DNA of 64,000 nucleotides from contig NC_092355.1 in assembly GCF_963676685.1 (NCBI RefSeq), positions 70,377,006 through 70,441,005 of the forward strand, written 5' to 3'. The notes below the pieces were generated by a model. That model was not told where the DNA came from. It did no database searches and worked only from the letters and a program-made list of their open reading frames with translations. Positions within the stretch are counted from its first letter, which is position 1; every line of letters begins with the position of its first letter. This stretch comes from Mytilus edulis (taxonomy: Eukaryota > Mollusca > Bivalvia > Mytilida > Mytilidae). Below, piece after piece: positions 1-11,042 of the stretch. The position numbers were made by a program, and so were the translations under genes.

Positions 1-760
1 GTATATAATGATATGTACGAATCTAGTTGTGTGAAGCCAAATGACAAGCTAAATTGGTCTTGTAAAGTACGAGATATATAATGTAAATATGGTTTTAGTG
101 ATGTTTAATTTTCACAGAGAGTTAGAAACAGTCAATTATTTTTGAGTGAATTTAAACAAAGAGTAATAGATAATTATATATCTGAAGGTTTATCATATTT
201 TGAAAATTCGCCGAAATGTACTTTGTATCAGTATTTACACGATGGTCACATTATGCAATTTTACCTTAGTCGTCCATTAAACAGTTTGTATAGATCTTAT
301 ATTACTAGATATAGAATTAATGCTCATGCTCTATGTATAGAAACAGGTAGATACTATAGTATAGCCAGAAATGAACGTTTGTGTAGTATGTGTAATAAAA
401 ATGCTATTGAAGATGAATATCATTTTATTTTAGAATGTGATAAATATAACGACATCAGATGTAAATATATAAAGAGTAATTACTATGAGAGACCATCTAC
501 TTTTAAATTAGTACAACTGTTATCTGTAAGAAATGTCAAAGAGCTAAACAACCTTGGAAAATATTTATTTTCTGCAGAAAAAGCACGTAATGGTTAGTTA
601 TTCAAATGTTTATTTTTAATTTAATATGTCTATATGTCATACTCCGCTTAATTCTTTCATTTATTTGTATAATTTGTGTATAAATGTTATATTATGCTTT
701 ATTACATACTTAGTAGTAAATACAGATAAATTGTATGTGTAATACAGTCAATGGCAAGCG
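1..760 (+). mobile_element. LINE 3'-end relic with C-terminal CCHC-like motif
   Basis: An open stretch from about 142 to 597 encodes roughly 150 residues resembling the C-terminal tail of a non-LTR retrotransposon polyprotein. It has a cysteine/histidine knuckle of the form LCSMCN...EYHFILEC, which lies after the reverse transcriptase in many LINEs. Bases 1-141 continue the same protein in other frames (a YNDMYES-like start), with stops and a frame change, so the copy is dead and also cut by the window edge. The 3' part (600-760) is AT-rich non-coding sequence. The protein resembles but is clearly distinct from the LINE at 1.1-3.6 kb, so two subfamilies lie side by side. Confidence 0.7.
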
Positions 761-833
761 TGCTGTATCAGCCACCCGTGATGATATCGATATCAGCACG
801 GTTGCAAAGGCTTTATCACACCTTTAATCTGTA

Positions 834-959
834 TGACGTCACGTCATCGATTGTAGTCACTGTTGTAAAGGCTTTATGAAAACCCTAATCTGTATGACGT
901 CATGTCAAACCTATAATCTGTATGACGTCATTTCAAACCTTCTTATCTGTATGACGTCA
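834..959. repeat. Cluster of four TGACGTCA (CRE-type) palindromes in short degenerate repeats
   Basis: TGACGTCA occurs at 834, 895, 923 and 952, each preceded by ATCTGTA. The last three units repeat with a period of about 28-29 bases and share a trailing TCAAACC-type segment. TGACGTCA is the consensus site for CREB/ATF factors. The cluster lies just upstream of the LINE at 1.1 kb and downstream of an imperfect palindrome around GATATCGATATC (782-800). It could be a retroelement promoter or simply a tandem repeat; nothing here shows that it is active. Confidence 0.55.
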
Positions 960-1010
960 TGTTACATAAAAAAAACATCTACTTGAGGTATATGTATATA
1001 ATAAAGTGTA

Positions 1011-3668
1011 TATGATATGGCTTTTTCAATATCACACACCATATCAACCCTCAACCAATATAGCGTCAAATAAATAAAATAGGAAACAAAATAAGGAATA
1101 ATCCAAATAATAATAGTTTAAAGCAAAAGAAAATGGTTAAACAGAAAAAGTATGAATATAAACAAAAACTTTATAATTGTTTAAGTGATTATATAAATCA
1201 AAATCCAAAGGAATATTGGGAAATTTTAAAATCTCTTAAGAATAAAACAGAAAAAGATGAAATACCAGAGGTATTAAAAGATGAAGAAGTTTTAATAAAG
1301 CATTTTCAAGATCAAGGTAAACCTTCATCTATAAATAATGCTTTTATGATAGACATTGAATCACAATTAAAGCTATTACAAAATAATATAGATTTCAAAG
1401 CTGAAACAGATGCTCCAATATCTTGTTCAGAAGTAAATAAGGTAATCAGAGGACTAAAACTTCAAGTCTGCTGGACCAGATAGAATTATAAATGAAATAA
1501 TTAAAACCTCAGATCAAGTAATAATTAAGTCAATTGTTAAAATATTTAATTTAATTCTAAAAACGGGTATATACCCAAAATCATGGAAGGACTCATATAT
1601 AATAGCACTTCATAAAAAGGGAGACAAATCTGATCCCAATAATTACAGAGGTATATCTTTAATCAGTAATCTTCCTAAAATATTCAACTTGATGCTGTAC
1701 TCATTTATAGACTAATCACAGTTGTGGATAAACAGCTGAATAACTGTCAGTTTGGCTTCAGAGAAAACCACAGAACTGCTGACTGTGAGTATTTTCATAT
1801 TAAAATCTTTAATTAATAAATATATACACAAAAATAACAAAAAAAATATATGCATGCTTCATTGACTTATAAGAAAGGCATTTGACTCTGTATGGAGGAC
1901 AGCCCTTCTATATAAATTATGCAAAATGGGAGTAGGAAATTAAGTCTTTTTACAGGGTAATAAAACAACAATATTTAAATACAAAATCCTTTTTAAAATA
2001 TAAAGATCACATTTCTGACTATTTTGACATTACTAGAGGTGTGAAACAAGGGGACTCATTAAGTCCTACTTTGTTCAATATTTTTATAAATGATATCACT
2101 AAAGGTTTGGAAGATGACAACTCAAGTCCATTGGAGCTTATAAATAGTAAACTAGGCTCCCTCCTGTTTGCTGATGATCTGCTTTTACTATCAGAATCTA
2201 AGGAGGGTCTCCAAAATAGTCTAAATAAAGTTTTCATATTTGTGAAAACTGGCAGCTTTCTCTAAACATAAATAAAACAAAAAGTATGGTCTTTTCAATA
2301 ACAAAGCAAAAGCCTGAAACATCTATACTTGTATATAAAAACAAAAAAATAGAGAATGTTATGGAATATCCTTACTTGGGTCTGCTGATTAAATCAAATG
2401 GTAATCTCAGTCATAGTACAGCTGAATTTACAAAAAAGGCAAAAAAGGTTTTGTTTTCTATTAAAACATATACTAATTCTCTTGGCAGCCTTCCTATCAG
2501 AGTGTCAAGTAACTTATTTGACACCTTAGTGAGACCTATATTAACTTATAATTCTTAGATAACATATTTGGACTCATATATAACATATTTCAAAGCTAAA
2601 AAAAGAGCTTTGGTTTCTGGAAAAATTGTCGACCCATTTAATTTTATTGACAAGACTCCAATAGAAAAATTGCATCTTGGTTTTTGCAAGTTTACCCTTG
2701 GCACTAACAAGAGTGCCTCAAATTTTGGTACAAGGAACGAATTGGGAAGACTGCCTATTGAATGTCATATAAAAACCCAAACTATTATGTATTTAGCAAG
2801 GCTTTTCACCTCAAATTTGAATCCCTTATTACATGAATCTTTTCAATTAACTAAAACTTTGGATTCTAGTGGCTCCTATTCATGGTTCACTTTTGCAAAA
2901 GATATTCTTTCTGAATCTAACATTGATATAGATAGACTAAAAACCTGTAATAATTTAAAACAATTAAAAAATATTAAAAGCTATATTAAACCCCAAAAAA
3001 ACTCATATTACAACAACCTGTTGATGGATAAGTTGAAATCTATTGACGATAAAAGTAAATTAATTTTTTATAAAGGACTTGAGCCAAATCTATTGATCAA
3101 ACCTTACCTCTCTAACCCAAACTTTGAATTTAGAAAATTAATTACAAAACTTAGAATCAGTGACCATTCATTACTAATTGAAAAAGGAAGGCATTTTAAA
3201 ATTCCTCGCGAAGAGAGACTTTGCAAAAAATGCAAAGTACTAGATGATGAGAAACATTTCTTAATAAATTGTTCTCATAATTCAAATATTAGACTAACAT
3301 ATTTTAATTGCATTAACAGAGAAAGTAATTCATTTGCTAATCTCACTGACAATGACAAAGTTATATATATACTTAACCCATCAACTCCAACACAAGTGAA
3401 TAAACCAGGATCCTTTATAAAAAAGTCAATGGAACTGAGGACAGGGGACCCTTTAATATTTACCTGAATTTGTGTATATATATTGAGTTACTTAGTTATT
3501 GTCTTTATTTGTTTTTGTTGTTGTTATATGTCACAAACTGTATAGTTTATATGGCAATAAAACTTTGAATTGAAAAATTGAATTGAATATATTCCCTCGA
3601 GCAGAGCTCTTGGGATTATATTGGTATCTCGGGTTGATACGGATGCGATATTGAAAAAGCCATATGAT
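1011..3668. repeat. Imperfect inverted repeats flanking the LINE
   Basis: The left arm at about 1011-1062 (ATATGGCTTTTTCAATATC...) matches the reverse complement of the right arm at about 3616-3668 (...GATATTGAAAAAGCCATAT), including the flanking GGTTGATA and TATATTGG blocks. The arms enclose the whole LINE relic. The simplest reading is that the LINE inserted into an older foldback or MITE-like element and separated its arms. A chance pair of copies of one repeat in opposite orientation is the alternative. Confidence 0.6.
1080..3590 (+). mobile_element. Decayed LINE (non-LTR retrotransposon) with reverse transcriptase
   Basis: Several frames together carry an ordered set of reverse transcriptase motifs. 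These are NNYRGISLIS (about 1640), QFGFRENHRTAD (about 1750), KAFDSVW (about 1875), KQGDSLSPTLFNIF (2044) and the catalytic FADD box (2167). A long tail follows with a C-terminal LCKKCK...KHFLINC knuckle (3220-3285). Stops and frame changes break it near 1482, 1700, 1870, 2265 and 2558, so it cannot make a full enzyme. No endonuclease domain was seen upstream. The 3' end is a short A/T tail of TTGAATTGAA units (3565-3588). The relic at 61.5 kb matches its last 40 codons. The clade is uncertain; a Jockey/CR1-like layout is plausible. Confidence 0.85.
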
Positions 3669-3669
3669 A

Positions 3670-4436
3670 TTCTCTATGTATATTATCTATTTATATTGTG
3701 TAAATCCAATAAGCTGTATTTGCTTACGGAAATAAAGTCTTATCATTAAACAACATAATAGGTTTTGTTAAATATAGATCTTTTTAATATCATATACAAA
3801 AGGAAATTTCAGATGACAAATTACTCTATTTAATCATAATTTTGTTTGAAGGAAATGAGATAGTTTGCAATTAAAGAACAAAAAAATAATAAATAAAAAG
3901 AAAAACCGGCTACAGGTTCAATCAAAGGACAACATAGTCATTCTGTGACTAGATTATTATAGAATTATTTGTTTACCTGTCAATTGAACTGAGTTATTTT
4001 ACAATTACAAGCGAATACCTTTAATGTACAGAAACGGTTGATATATGTCTTTTTGGTTTCAAAAACGTATTTGCTATAAAGTATGTTGCAGAAAAGAAGA
4101 AAAAAAAACACAAAATTTTTACAATGTCTAATTTAGTCAAAGATTGAATGCAAAGGAGGAATATCTTTTCTGAAATCGTGTTTTTTTAATTAAAAAAAAA
4201 CGCCTAAAAAATTTGAGTCATTGTTAAGATTTTTTTGCCAGATAACCCACGCCTACACTCGTTTTTTGAAATTGATAGTATTTTTTTCATTCTGATATTT
4301 ATTAATGCTCTTACGTCAACCGTATTTCAAAATATAATTATATTAAAAAAATTGCAACCATGTACAGATACTAATAACAAATCCATACGAAATGGAAATA
4401 ACTATTTGTGTAATGAATTTCTAAAACAATTAAAAA
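3670..4436. other. Intergenic AT-rich sequence, no gene recognised
   Basis: No recognisable coding sequence. A 95-codon open frame at 4235-4522 has no family resemblance, and its end runs into the duplicated block, so I treat it as chance. The stretch ends at the left breakpoint of the 7.6-kb tandem duplication. Confidence 0.6.
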
Positions 4437-5155
4437 AACTAATGGTTCTGCACGGCTTCATGAATTATGTATACCATTACATCACCAGCCTAGCACTAGA
4501 CTTATTATTGACATTGTCATAGTTTTATGTTAGCTGTTTACAAAACTTCGAATTTTTCAAACACTAAGGATTTTTACTTCGGAAAAGATATTTAAGCTGT
4601 ATTTGGCAAAACGTTTTGGAACTTTGGATCATGGATACTCTGTACTTTCGAACTCTGGAGGCTCATAACTCAAAATTAATTTCCTTTCATTATATCACCA
4701 GCCCAGTATAGTCAGCACTTTTGTGTTGACTTGAATTATCATTGATATGTTCATAATTATAAATTAACTGTTATCAAAATTTTCAATTTTGTGATATACT
4801 AAGGCTTTTCTTCGTCAGGAATAGATTGCCTTAGCTGTTTTTGGCAAAACTTTTAGGAATTTTTGGTCCTCAATGCTCTTCAACTCCGTACTTAATTTGG
4901 CCTTTTTCAAGATTTGATTCAAGGTTCATTGAGGAGTCTTCTGTAGACAAAACGTGCATCTGACATACAAACAATGTTATCCTGGTATCTTTGATCGAAT
5001 TTATTAATATTTAAAATATTTTCAATCGCCAGATATAGTTCAAAAGATGTTTCTAACATACTTTATTTTAAGGTATTTCTTTTGCAAAACTATTAGTAAT
5101 TTAGGAAGTGACATTGTGTATTATATCTATGCATTTCAATGGTCTCTTATAATTA

Positions 5156-5323
5156 AGAGATAACTGTATTGTAGTTGAAGCTTTAAGGACGTCCATCGGT
5201 AGTTTTACTGTCGCAAATTTAGTTTACCTGGCGACGGGAGCGGAGACAGGTAAACGGGTATTTGCGACAGTAAAACTACCGATGGACGTCCGCAAAAGCT
5301 TCAAATACAATACAGTTATCTCT
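5156..5323. mobile_element. Foldback element (copy A)
   Basis: Arms of about 70 bases form a near-perfect inverted repeat. The outer tip is AGAGATAACTGTATTG and the inner block is GGACGTCCATCGGTAGTTTT followed by TACTGTCGCAAAT. The arms surround a loop of about 20 bases (GGCGACGGGAGCGGAGACAGG region). There is no coding capacity. The same structure is present in the second duplicate at 13321-13489, so it predates the duplication. Confidence 0.8.
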
Positions 5324-5599
5324 ATTCTAATGAAATTATTTTGTATCAATGATTCTGATTGGATGACAGCGTAAAATTCTCTATCTCTTTGTCTGTAACT
5401 AATGAGCCGACATTTTGAATTGCTGAATGTATTGACATGTAATTTCTACAATAATAAGCAAAAAAACTCACATGTTTCACCTAAAAATTTTCTTTTTATC
5501 AAACGTTATTACATTCTGAAGCGACACAGAAGCCAGAAAACGCCCGGTGTTTATGTTTGATGCCGGACGCATACCTATGACGTCACCTAGTGTAAGGAC

Positions 5600-5650
5600 C
5601 TACTTGTTGAGAGATGAGACTTTAATAAAACATTGAATTGAATTGAATTG
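5600..5650 (+). mobile_element. Short retroelement 3' tail with TTGAA units
   Basis: A segment ending in AATAAAACATTGAATTGAATTGAATTG resembles the tail of the LINE at 3.5 kb (AATAAAACTTTGAATTG). Only the 3' end is visible. It is repeated in copy B near 13790-13820. Confidence 0.45.
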
Positions 5651-5989
5651 TGTTTAGGTTAATCAGGGTTACCAGAGCCGTGCAGATTAAATCTCATATA
5701 CCGACTTGCTTGGTCAATAACTATAACATAAAAGAATAATATTTATAAGACTTCAAAATATAGGTATTGGTAGTTTGTAAAACCGTGGATACGCATACGT
5801 GTAGAACAATAATATTAGTTTGGTTTTTGTTTACTGATATCTAAATATATTGATACAAATAAAAACAATATTTAAAGAACTAAATACATTGCTGAATTTG
5901 TAACCTTTTTTACGTTTCAAATCTTTTGATTAACCATACAATACAACGAACAGAATTTAGTAGTATTTTTTTAGTGCAATAAAATTGAG

Positions 5990-6450
5990 AATGGAAATGG
6001 GGAATGTGCCAAAGAGACAACAACCCGACCATGGAAAAAAACAACAGCAGAAGGTCACCAACAGGTCTTCAATGTAGCGAGAAATTCCCGCACCCGGAGG
6101 CGTCCTTCAGCTGGCCCCTAAACAAATATATACTAGTTCAGTGATAATGAACGCCATACTAATTTCCAAATTGTACACAAGAAACTAAAACTAAAATAAT
6201 ACAAGACTAACAAAGGCCAGAGGCTCCTGACTTGGGACAGGCGCAAAAATGCGGCGGGGTTAAACATGTTTGTGAGATCTCAACCATCCCCCTATACCTC
6301 TAGCCAATGTAGAAAAGTAAACGCATAACAATACGTACATTAAAATACAGTCCAAGAGATGTCCGAGTCTGATGTCAGAAGATGTAACCAAAGAAAATAA
6401 ACCAAATGACAATGTCCGTATTTTTTGGTATAGCGAAAAAGAAATTGACT
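5990..6450 (-). repeat. Dispersed mussel-type repeat (copy A)
   Basis: The segment starting GAGAATGGAAATGGGGAATG, with CCTGACTTGGGACAGGCGCA inside, is the reverse complement of a family also seen at 47.6 kb and 55.85-56.1 kb (CCTGTCCCAAGT...GGAGCCTG). It has no coding capacity. I recognise it from memory as very common in mytilid sequence. It is repeated in copy B at about 14150-14590. Confidence 0.6.
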
Positions 6451-6589
6451 AACCGTGACTGATTTAAGGGGTAACACCAAAACATGGTGCCATGGAATAT
6501 CATCTAATAAATGTAGTCTTAAGTTATTTATTAAATTCCTGGAAACCTTGCCGAAATTGTTTTTTTGATGAAATTATTGTAGCAACGTT

Positions 6590-6709
6590 ATCGTCGAAGT
6601 AAACGACTGCGCAGAGAAATACTATTGTCAACAACGTCATAACCATTACCGCTGACAACGTCGAAGTTTCGCTGATGTCGACAGGACTAATTCTTAGACT
6701 TCTAATAAG
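6590..6709 (+). other. Candidate 5' non-coding exon of coiled-coil gene A
   Basis: A locally GC-richer block (AACGTTATCGTCGAAG... to CTTCTAATAAG) ends at a strong donor, AAG|GTAAGT, at 6709/6710. It is kept intact in copy B (donor at 14873/14874). The next plausible acceptor is TATATAG at 7371-7375, which leaves 13 untranslated bases before the start codon at 7389. The transcription start is not determined. This is inference from splice signals and conservation between duplicates. Confidence 0.4.
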
Positions 6710-6779
6710 GTAAGTTATTTTAATTGTTTAAATAAAAAAAGTCGTGGTGGTTTTTTTTTTTAATTCTTTATAGAAAAAT

Positions 6780-7020
6780 CGCTGGACCGAATATGTGTAC
6801 TGCGTGAAAAAAAAAATGAGCTCGAAGATGAAAGACATTTTCTGTTAAACTGTCCATGCTGAAATAAACTCAATCAAACATTTCTACCTACGGTCGCATT
6901 AGACTATTTTAGTGAAGATAGCGAAAGACTTATTCATTTACTGAAACACTATCAAATTCCAACTGCAAAATGTGTAAATTCAGCCTTCTTTCATAGATTT
7001 TTTTTTTAAATTACGCCTAA
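6780..7020 (+). mobile_element. LINE tail fragment (copy A)
   Basis: Reading + strand codons gives DRICVLREKKNELEDERHF, then LLNCPC, a broken C-terminal LINE knuckle. A stretch with a SERLIHLLKHYQIPTAKCVN-type tail follows, parallel to the end of the LINE at 3.3 kb. A stop lies after the knuckle. It sits in the intron between the candidate 5' exon and the first coding exon of gene A. Copy B has it at about 14935-15170. Confidence 0.65.
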
Positions 7021-7388
7021 TTCTTTTTGAATTTTCATTTTGTAAACTTTTACGTTTTTCGAATATGACATCATTTTGCTTATTTACTTAGTAATACTTA
7101 CTTACTTAATTCCTATAAGTTTATCTTTTTATATACAATTCAATAGTTTTATATTTTTCTTGTCGGGAACTTTATATCTTGCTATCAGGATGGGTTTTGC
7201 TCATTGATGAAGACTTAAACGGTGACATTTTCGTCATTTAGATAAATGTCTTATTACTATTAGCAATCATACCACATTTCCTTATTGGTACTGTATATGT
7301 ATATGTAATTGTGACATTTAAAAGCAACAGCCGCTTCTACAATTGTGTGTATATGAAATTTATTTTTTTATATAGACAAAATATCAAA

Positions 7389-10300
7389 ATGACAGAACAA
7401 AACAAAAGAGAAGAACATGCTTTGTATTTTTACGAGGCGATTCTTAGCGAAGCTGTTTTTGAGTGTATACTTGAGGAATGGGAAAACATAGAGACTGACA
7501 AAAGGACATCTTTAAAGAAGGAAATGGGTATGTATAAAAGCAAGAGGGCGAGAGAGAGAAGAGAACCAAAAAAAAGAGAGAACCAGATAGAGAGGGAGAG
7601 AGCGAGAGAACCAGAGGGTGAGGGAGAAAGAAAAAGAGCGACACTATTTTTGGTATAAAAAGGAAAACAATACTGACAAAAAAGGAAAGCAAAACTTAAA
7701 TACAAATCAAAAGTAACAACCCCCCCCCCAAAAAAAAACCAAAAAAAAACCAAAAACAAGCAACCACTTAAAAAAATCACCGGATTGAAATATTCTCAAA
7801 AATAACAACCCATGATTGATTCCTTAACTCAACCTTGATCCACTTAAAATAAAGACAAACACAGACCTTCTTTAATGTTAGATATCCCCTATTTCTTCTC
7901 TTGTGCGTGCATTATTATTATCTAGCATTTGACCTTTAATTCATAAATATTTTTAACATAGTAACATTTGGTAAAAAGTGAACACGAATTTCCATTGTTT
8001 GTGTTGTCCTCATATCAAACAGGAACCGCAAGATGGCGCATATCGCGATTAATAATTTTTTAATCACGAAAATTCTTCTCTTTTTAAAATATATTACAGT
8101 CATCTTTGTTCTTTAAATCCGGTCTTGAGGTTAAGTTCTTCGTGTTGATTTTTACATTTCTTTCTTTTTCAATTAGAAGACACTGATAATCTGCATAGCG
8201 AAAATGAAGAGAACAAAATGATGATCTTACAAAAATGGAAAAATAGAGAGAATGATATGATAGCAGAAGAACAGCAGACAACAACAGGTAACGGAACACA
8301 AATATCCCAAATTGATCGTTTGTCCTGAATATGCATGATATATTTCTCACTGACCGTTAAGCAAATAAAAACCAATAATTCAATTATTCAAATTAACGTT
8401 TTAAGATTTCACTGATGATGCCAGTTTGTTTAAATCGCATTTAAAACTATTCATTTCATGACGCCGTTTTACGGATTTTGTTTTTGGAGAAATAACCCGT
8501 ACACAGAAGCTCCAAGTGCAGCTTGGAAATTCCAAATGTAATATTCAGAAATTTATATATGGAAGTTTGAATTGAAACTTGGAGTATTGGAACTATTTTC
8601 CGAATCAATATTCGTAAAATTACACAATGACTTCCAAGTTTTCCAGTAAACTTCCGAATGGTTTCCAAGCTAACTTCCAAGTTGTTTCCGAGTCAAATTC
8701 CAAGTTGTTTCCAAGTGGTTTCCAATTGAATCTGGACAGATTCCAAATCACTTCCGACTGATTCAAAAATTAAGATTTAAACATCCGAATCATTTCCAAG
8801 TTGGTTCCAAGTGGTTATAATAATAATTTTGATTGTGCGCTAAAGTTTCATTTCTTCGTTTTTTTACCCACAAACACATTTAGCTGTTTGATAATTCATT
8901 GAACTTACATTTTTGTAACTTGATTTTAGGACTTGTGATTACAAAGATTTACCAGCAGAAGATCGCAGAAAACCCATTTAAGCATGCGGAAGGATATGTT
9001 TATCAGGTAAGACCTACTTACATGCAAAATATGCGAACTTTGTAAGGTTGTTAAAATCTTCCGCGATCAAAGAGAGTACAAAGTATTCCCGGAAACATGA
9101 GAACACAAGAGATCTGTTTTTTGTTGTTGTTTATTATACTATGTACTTATATTCTTTATATCTTAGCACATGATTATTCTCTACTGGAGCTACCATTTGA
9201 TTTTTATGGGGGGGGGCTAGGATGAAATTTGAAAAAAATAGGCAGGACAGGAGTTTTGAGTAAAAAAAAAGGCAGGATGAGACACTTAAAAAAAAAGAAA
9301 GTCAGGACGACAATTTGGGTAAAAAAAAGTCAGGATAAACTAAAAAAAAAAAGGCAGGACCGAACAAAGTGAAAAATAAAAAGGCAGGACTGAGATTACA
9401 GCTAAAAAAAATGCAGGACAAAATTTTTCATCCTAGCCCCCCCCATAAAAATCAAATGGTAGCTCCCTAATCTTTTTTAACCCTATAATTCTCTATTCTA
9501 TAATCCCAACTCATATTGAAGGCCATAAGTCCCTTTTTGATAAAATTATATTGACCTGTTTTACTGGTGCTTATTTCACATCAAAATCATATTTTGATCC
9601 GAGATTTCAAGAAATATTTAAATGGCGTTCAACTTTTAAATCGTAGAATCTGGAAGAGAAGAACGCTAAAGACAAACCCAAGAAGAAAAGAGAAATAAGG
9701 AGGGAAGAAAAAAGAAGGCTGAAGAGAGCCAGAGAGGAAGAAAAGATGATAAAGAAACAATTCGAAATAATAGACACAAAAATGGAAAACTATTCAAGGG
9801 AGGTCAAAGTTCAGTGGAAAAAAGAACTGAAGAGAGAACAAATGACCAAGATGGATTGGAGAGAGAGAAGAAAATTAGAGAAAGGTATTTACTTGGGTCA
9901 AATTGTATTTTTTCTTCTCTACATTCGATTCAGTTTTCAGTGTAGGGAACAGTTGACATTACAATATTCTCTGATTTAAAATCTTTGAAAACGTTAATAC
10001 TTAGGTAACCGGTAGGTGCTTATAAATATCTTTGTCTCTTTTGGTACATTTTTTCACTTTATTTTTCTCCTTAACTTCGTATATAATTTATCCTTCCTAC
10101 TACTTAGATTCGAATGTTACTTATGAGTCTTCGAGTCTTATGTAGACGAATCGCGCGTCTCGTGTCATTGGCGGATCCAGGGGGGTCAGGTGTTGGACCC
10201 CCCTTTTTTTGACGATCAATGCATTTGAATGGGGACATGTAGTTGGAACCCCCCTTTTATCCTAGGTTGGGAATCCCCCCTTTTTAAAATGTCTGGATCC

Positions 10301-11042
10301 GCCCCTGGGTGTACTAAATCAAAAGCCTTGAAAATCTTATAAGATTTTTTAACACAATTCGTAGTGTGTCTCTGCATTTGTCAAACAATAATACAATTCA
10401 ATACAATACAATACAATACAATACAATACAATACAATATGCTTTTATTTCAAAAACACTCCGTCACATTGACATGTGAAACAAGTAAATAAATTTCTGAT
10501 AATTAACCAAATGCTATACTGATAATTTATCAAATGCTATATATACACGTACACGTGACTTCACTGTAGTTTAAAAAGGTCCCGTATGTTAAAATATCAT
10601 ATAAATGGCATTATATCTTACAGGAGTGAAAACGAAAGAAAATGAAAAAGTCGAAACAAAGAAAAAACACAAAAACACAAACAATTTCAAGGGAAGACCA
10701 AATGCTGTATTAAGGAAAAGTTTCATAGATAAAAAGACAGAGAAGGAAGAAGAAATAAAGACAGACTTTTATAAAGAGGACGAAGAGCAGCAAAATGGAG
10801 AAATCGAAATATTGATAAATAATATCGATATTGAAAAGGAAGCAGAAAAGGAAGAAATACAAATCAAAATATTGATAAATGATATTGATATTGAAAAGAA
10901 AAAAGAAAAGACAACAGAAAGTAAAGAAACACAAACAGATATCAATGTTAAAGTCGATGATCAAAGAGAAGAAAAGAAGAAAAATGTTAAAGCAAGAATT
11001 CGTTCATTTTTCATGTCATTGTGTTGTATTAAAGGACAGTAA
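7389..11042 (+). CDS. Coiled-coil protein gene A (five coding exons, 327 aa)
   Basis: Coding exons are 7389-7527, 8177-8287, 8930-9006, 9647-9884 and 10624-11042. All introns are GT-AG and phases 1,1,0,1 close exactly, giving 327 residues. The ATG at 7389 is chosen because an upstream in-frame extension is not conserved in copy B and an acceptor (TATATAG) lies 13 bases before it. Residues 1-46 look helical (MTEQNKREEHALYFYEAILS...). Residues 47-108 include a KMMILQKWKNREND segment and LVITKIYQQKIAENPFKHA. Exon 4 is almost all charged coiled coil (KKKREIRREEKRRLKRAREE). Exon 5 has two copies of an ILIN-x-IDIEK repeat. The C-terminus is basic then hydrophobic and cysteine-bearing (ARIRSFFMSLCCIKGQ), possibly a lipid- or membrane-contact tail. 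There is no signal peptide. A possible ATTAAA poly(A) signal is at 11081. I recognise no family and assign no function. Confidence 0.72.
8500..8830. repeat. Degenerate TTCCAAGT repeats in intron 2 of gene A
   Basis: Units of TTCCAAGT or TTCCGAAT, spaced about 10-13 bases apart, recur more than a dozen times (for example ACTTCCAAGTTTTCCAG, GGTTTCCAAGCTAACTTCC). The same array is in copy B at about 16640-16970. It makes a spurious minus-strand open frame (8456-8680) that I do not treat as a gene. Confidence 0.7.
9186..9467. mobile_element. MITE with GGGAGCTACCATTTGATTTT inverted ends (copy A)
   Basis: The tips GGAGCTACCATTTGATTTTT and AAAAATCAAATGGTAGCTCC are perfect inverted repeats. Each is followed by a G-run or C-run and CTAGGATGAAATTT / CATCCTAGC blocks. 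The interior is a tandem set of GGCAGGA-type words separated by A-runs. Relatives lie at 17325, 51297, 52230 and 63622. Non-coding, in intron 3 of gene A. Confidence 0.88.
10166..10308. mobile_element. MITE with GGCGGATCCAGG inverted ends, present only in copy A
   Basis: Ends TTGGCGGATCCAGGGG and CTGGATCCGCCCCTGG form the inverted repeat, with C- and G-rich blocks inside. Copy B has the empty site at about 18315 (GTCTGGTGTACTAAATC), and GTGT flanks both sides here, consistent with a short target duplication. So this insertion came after the segmental duplication, or was cleanly lost from copy B. Relatives are at 33304, 48366 and 50876. Confidence 0.88.
10387..10483 (-). mobile_element. Retroelement 3' tail with (ATACA)n, only in copy A
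   Basis: An (ATACA)n run (about 10 units) is joined to TATGCTTTTATTTCAAAAAC and ends at GTGAAACAA. Copy B reads straight from TCAAACAA to GTAA. AAACAA flanks both sides as a target duplication. Read on the minus strand this is an AATAAAAGCATA tail followed by TGTAT repeats, which is typical of a short 5'-truncated retroelement. Confidence 0.75.

Noticed and set aside
7430-7780. Minus-strand frames rich in Leu/Phe/Ser over exon 1 of gene A (and 15584-15907 in gene B)
   Set aside because: Shadows of a purine-rich plus strand (GAGAGA runs) beyond the exon-1 donor; no motif or splice support.
10710-10964. Minus-strand frames over exon 5 of the coiled-coil genes
   Set aside because: Reverse reading of lysine/glutamate-rich codons; the plus-strand exon is supported by splice phases in both duplicates.
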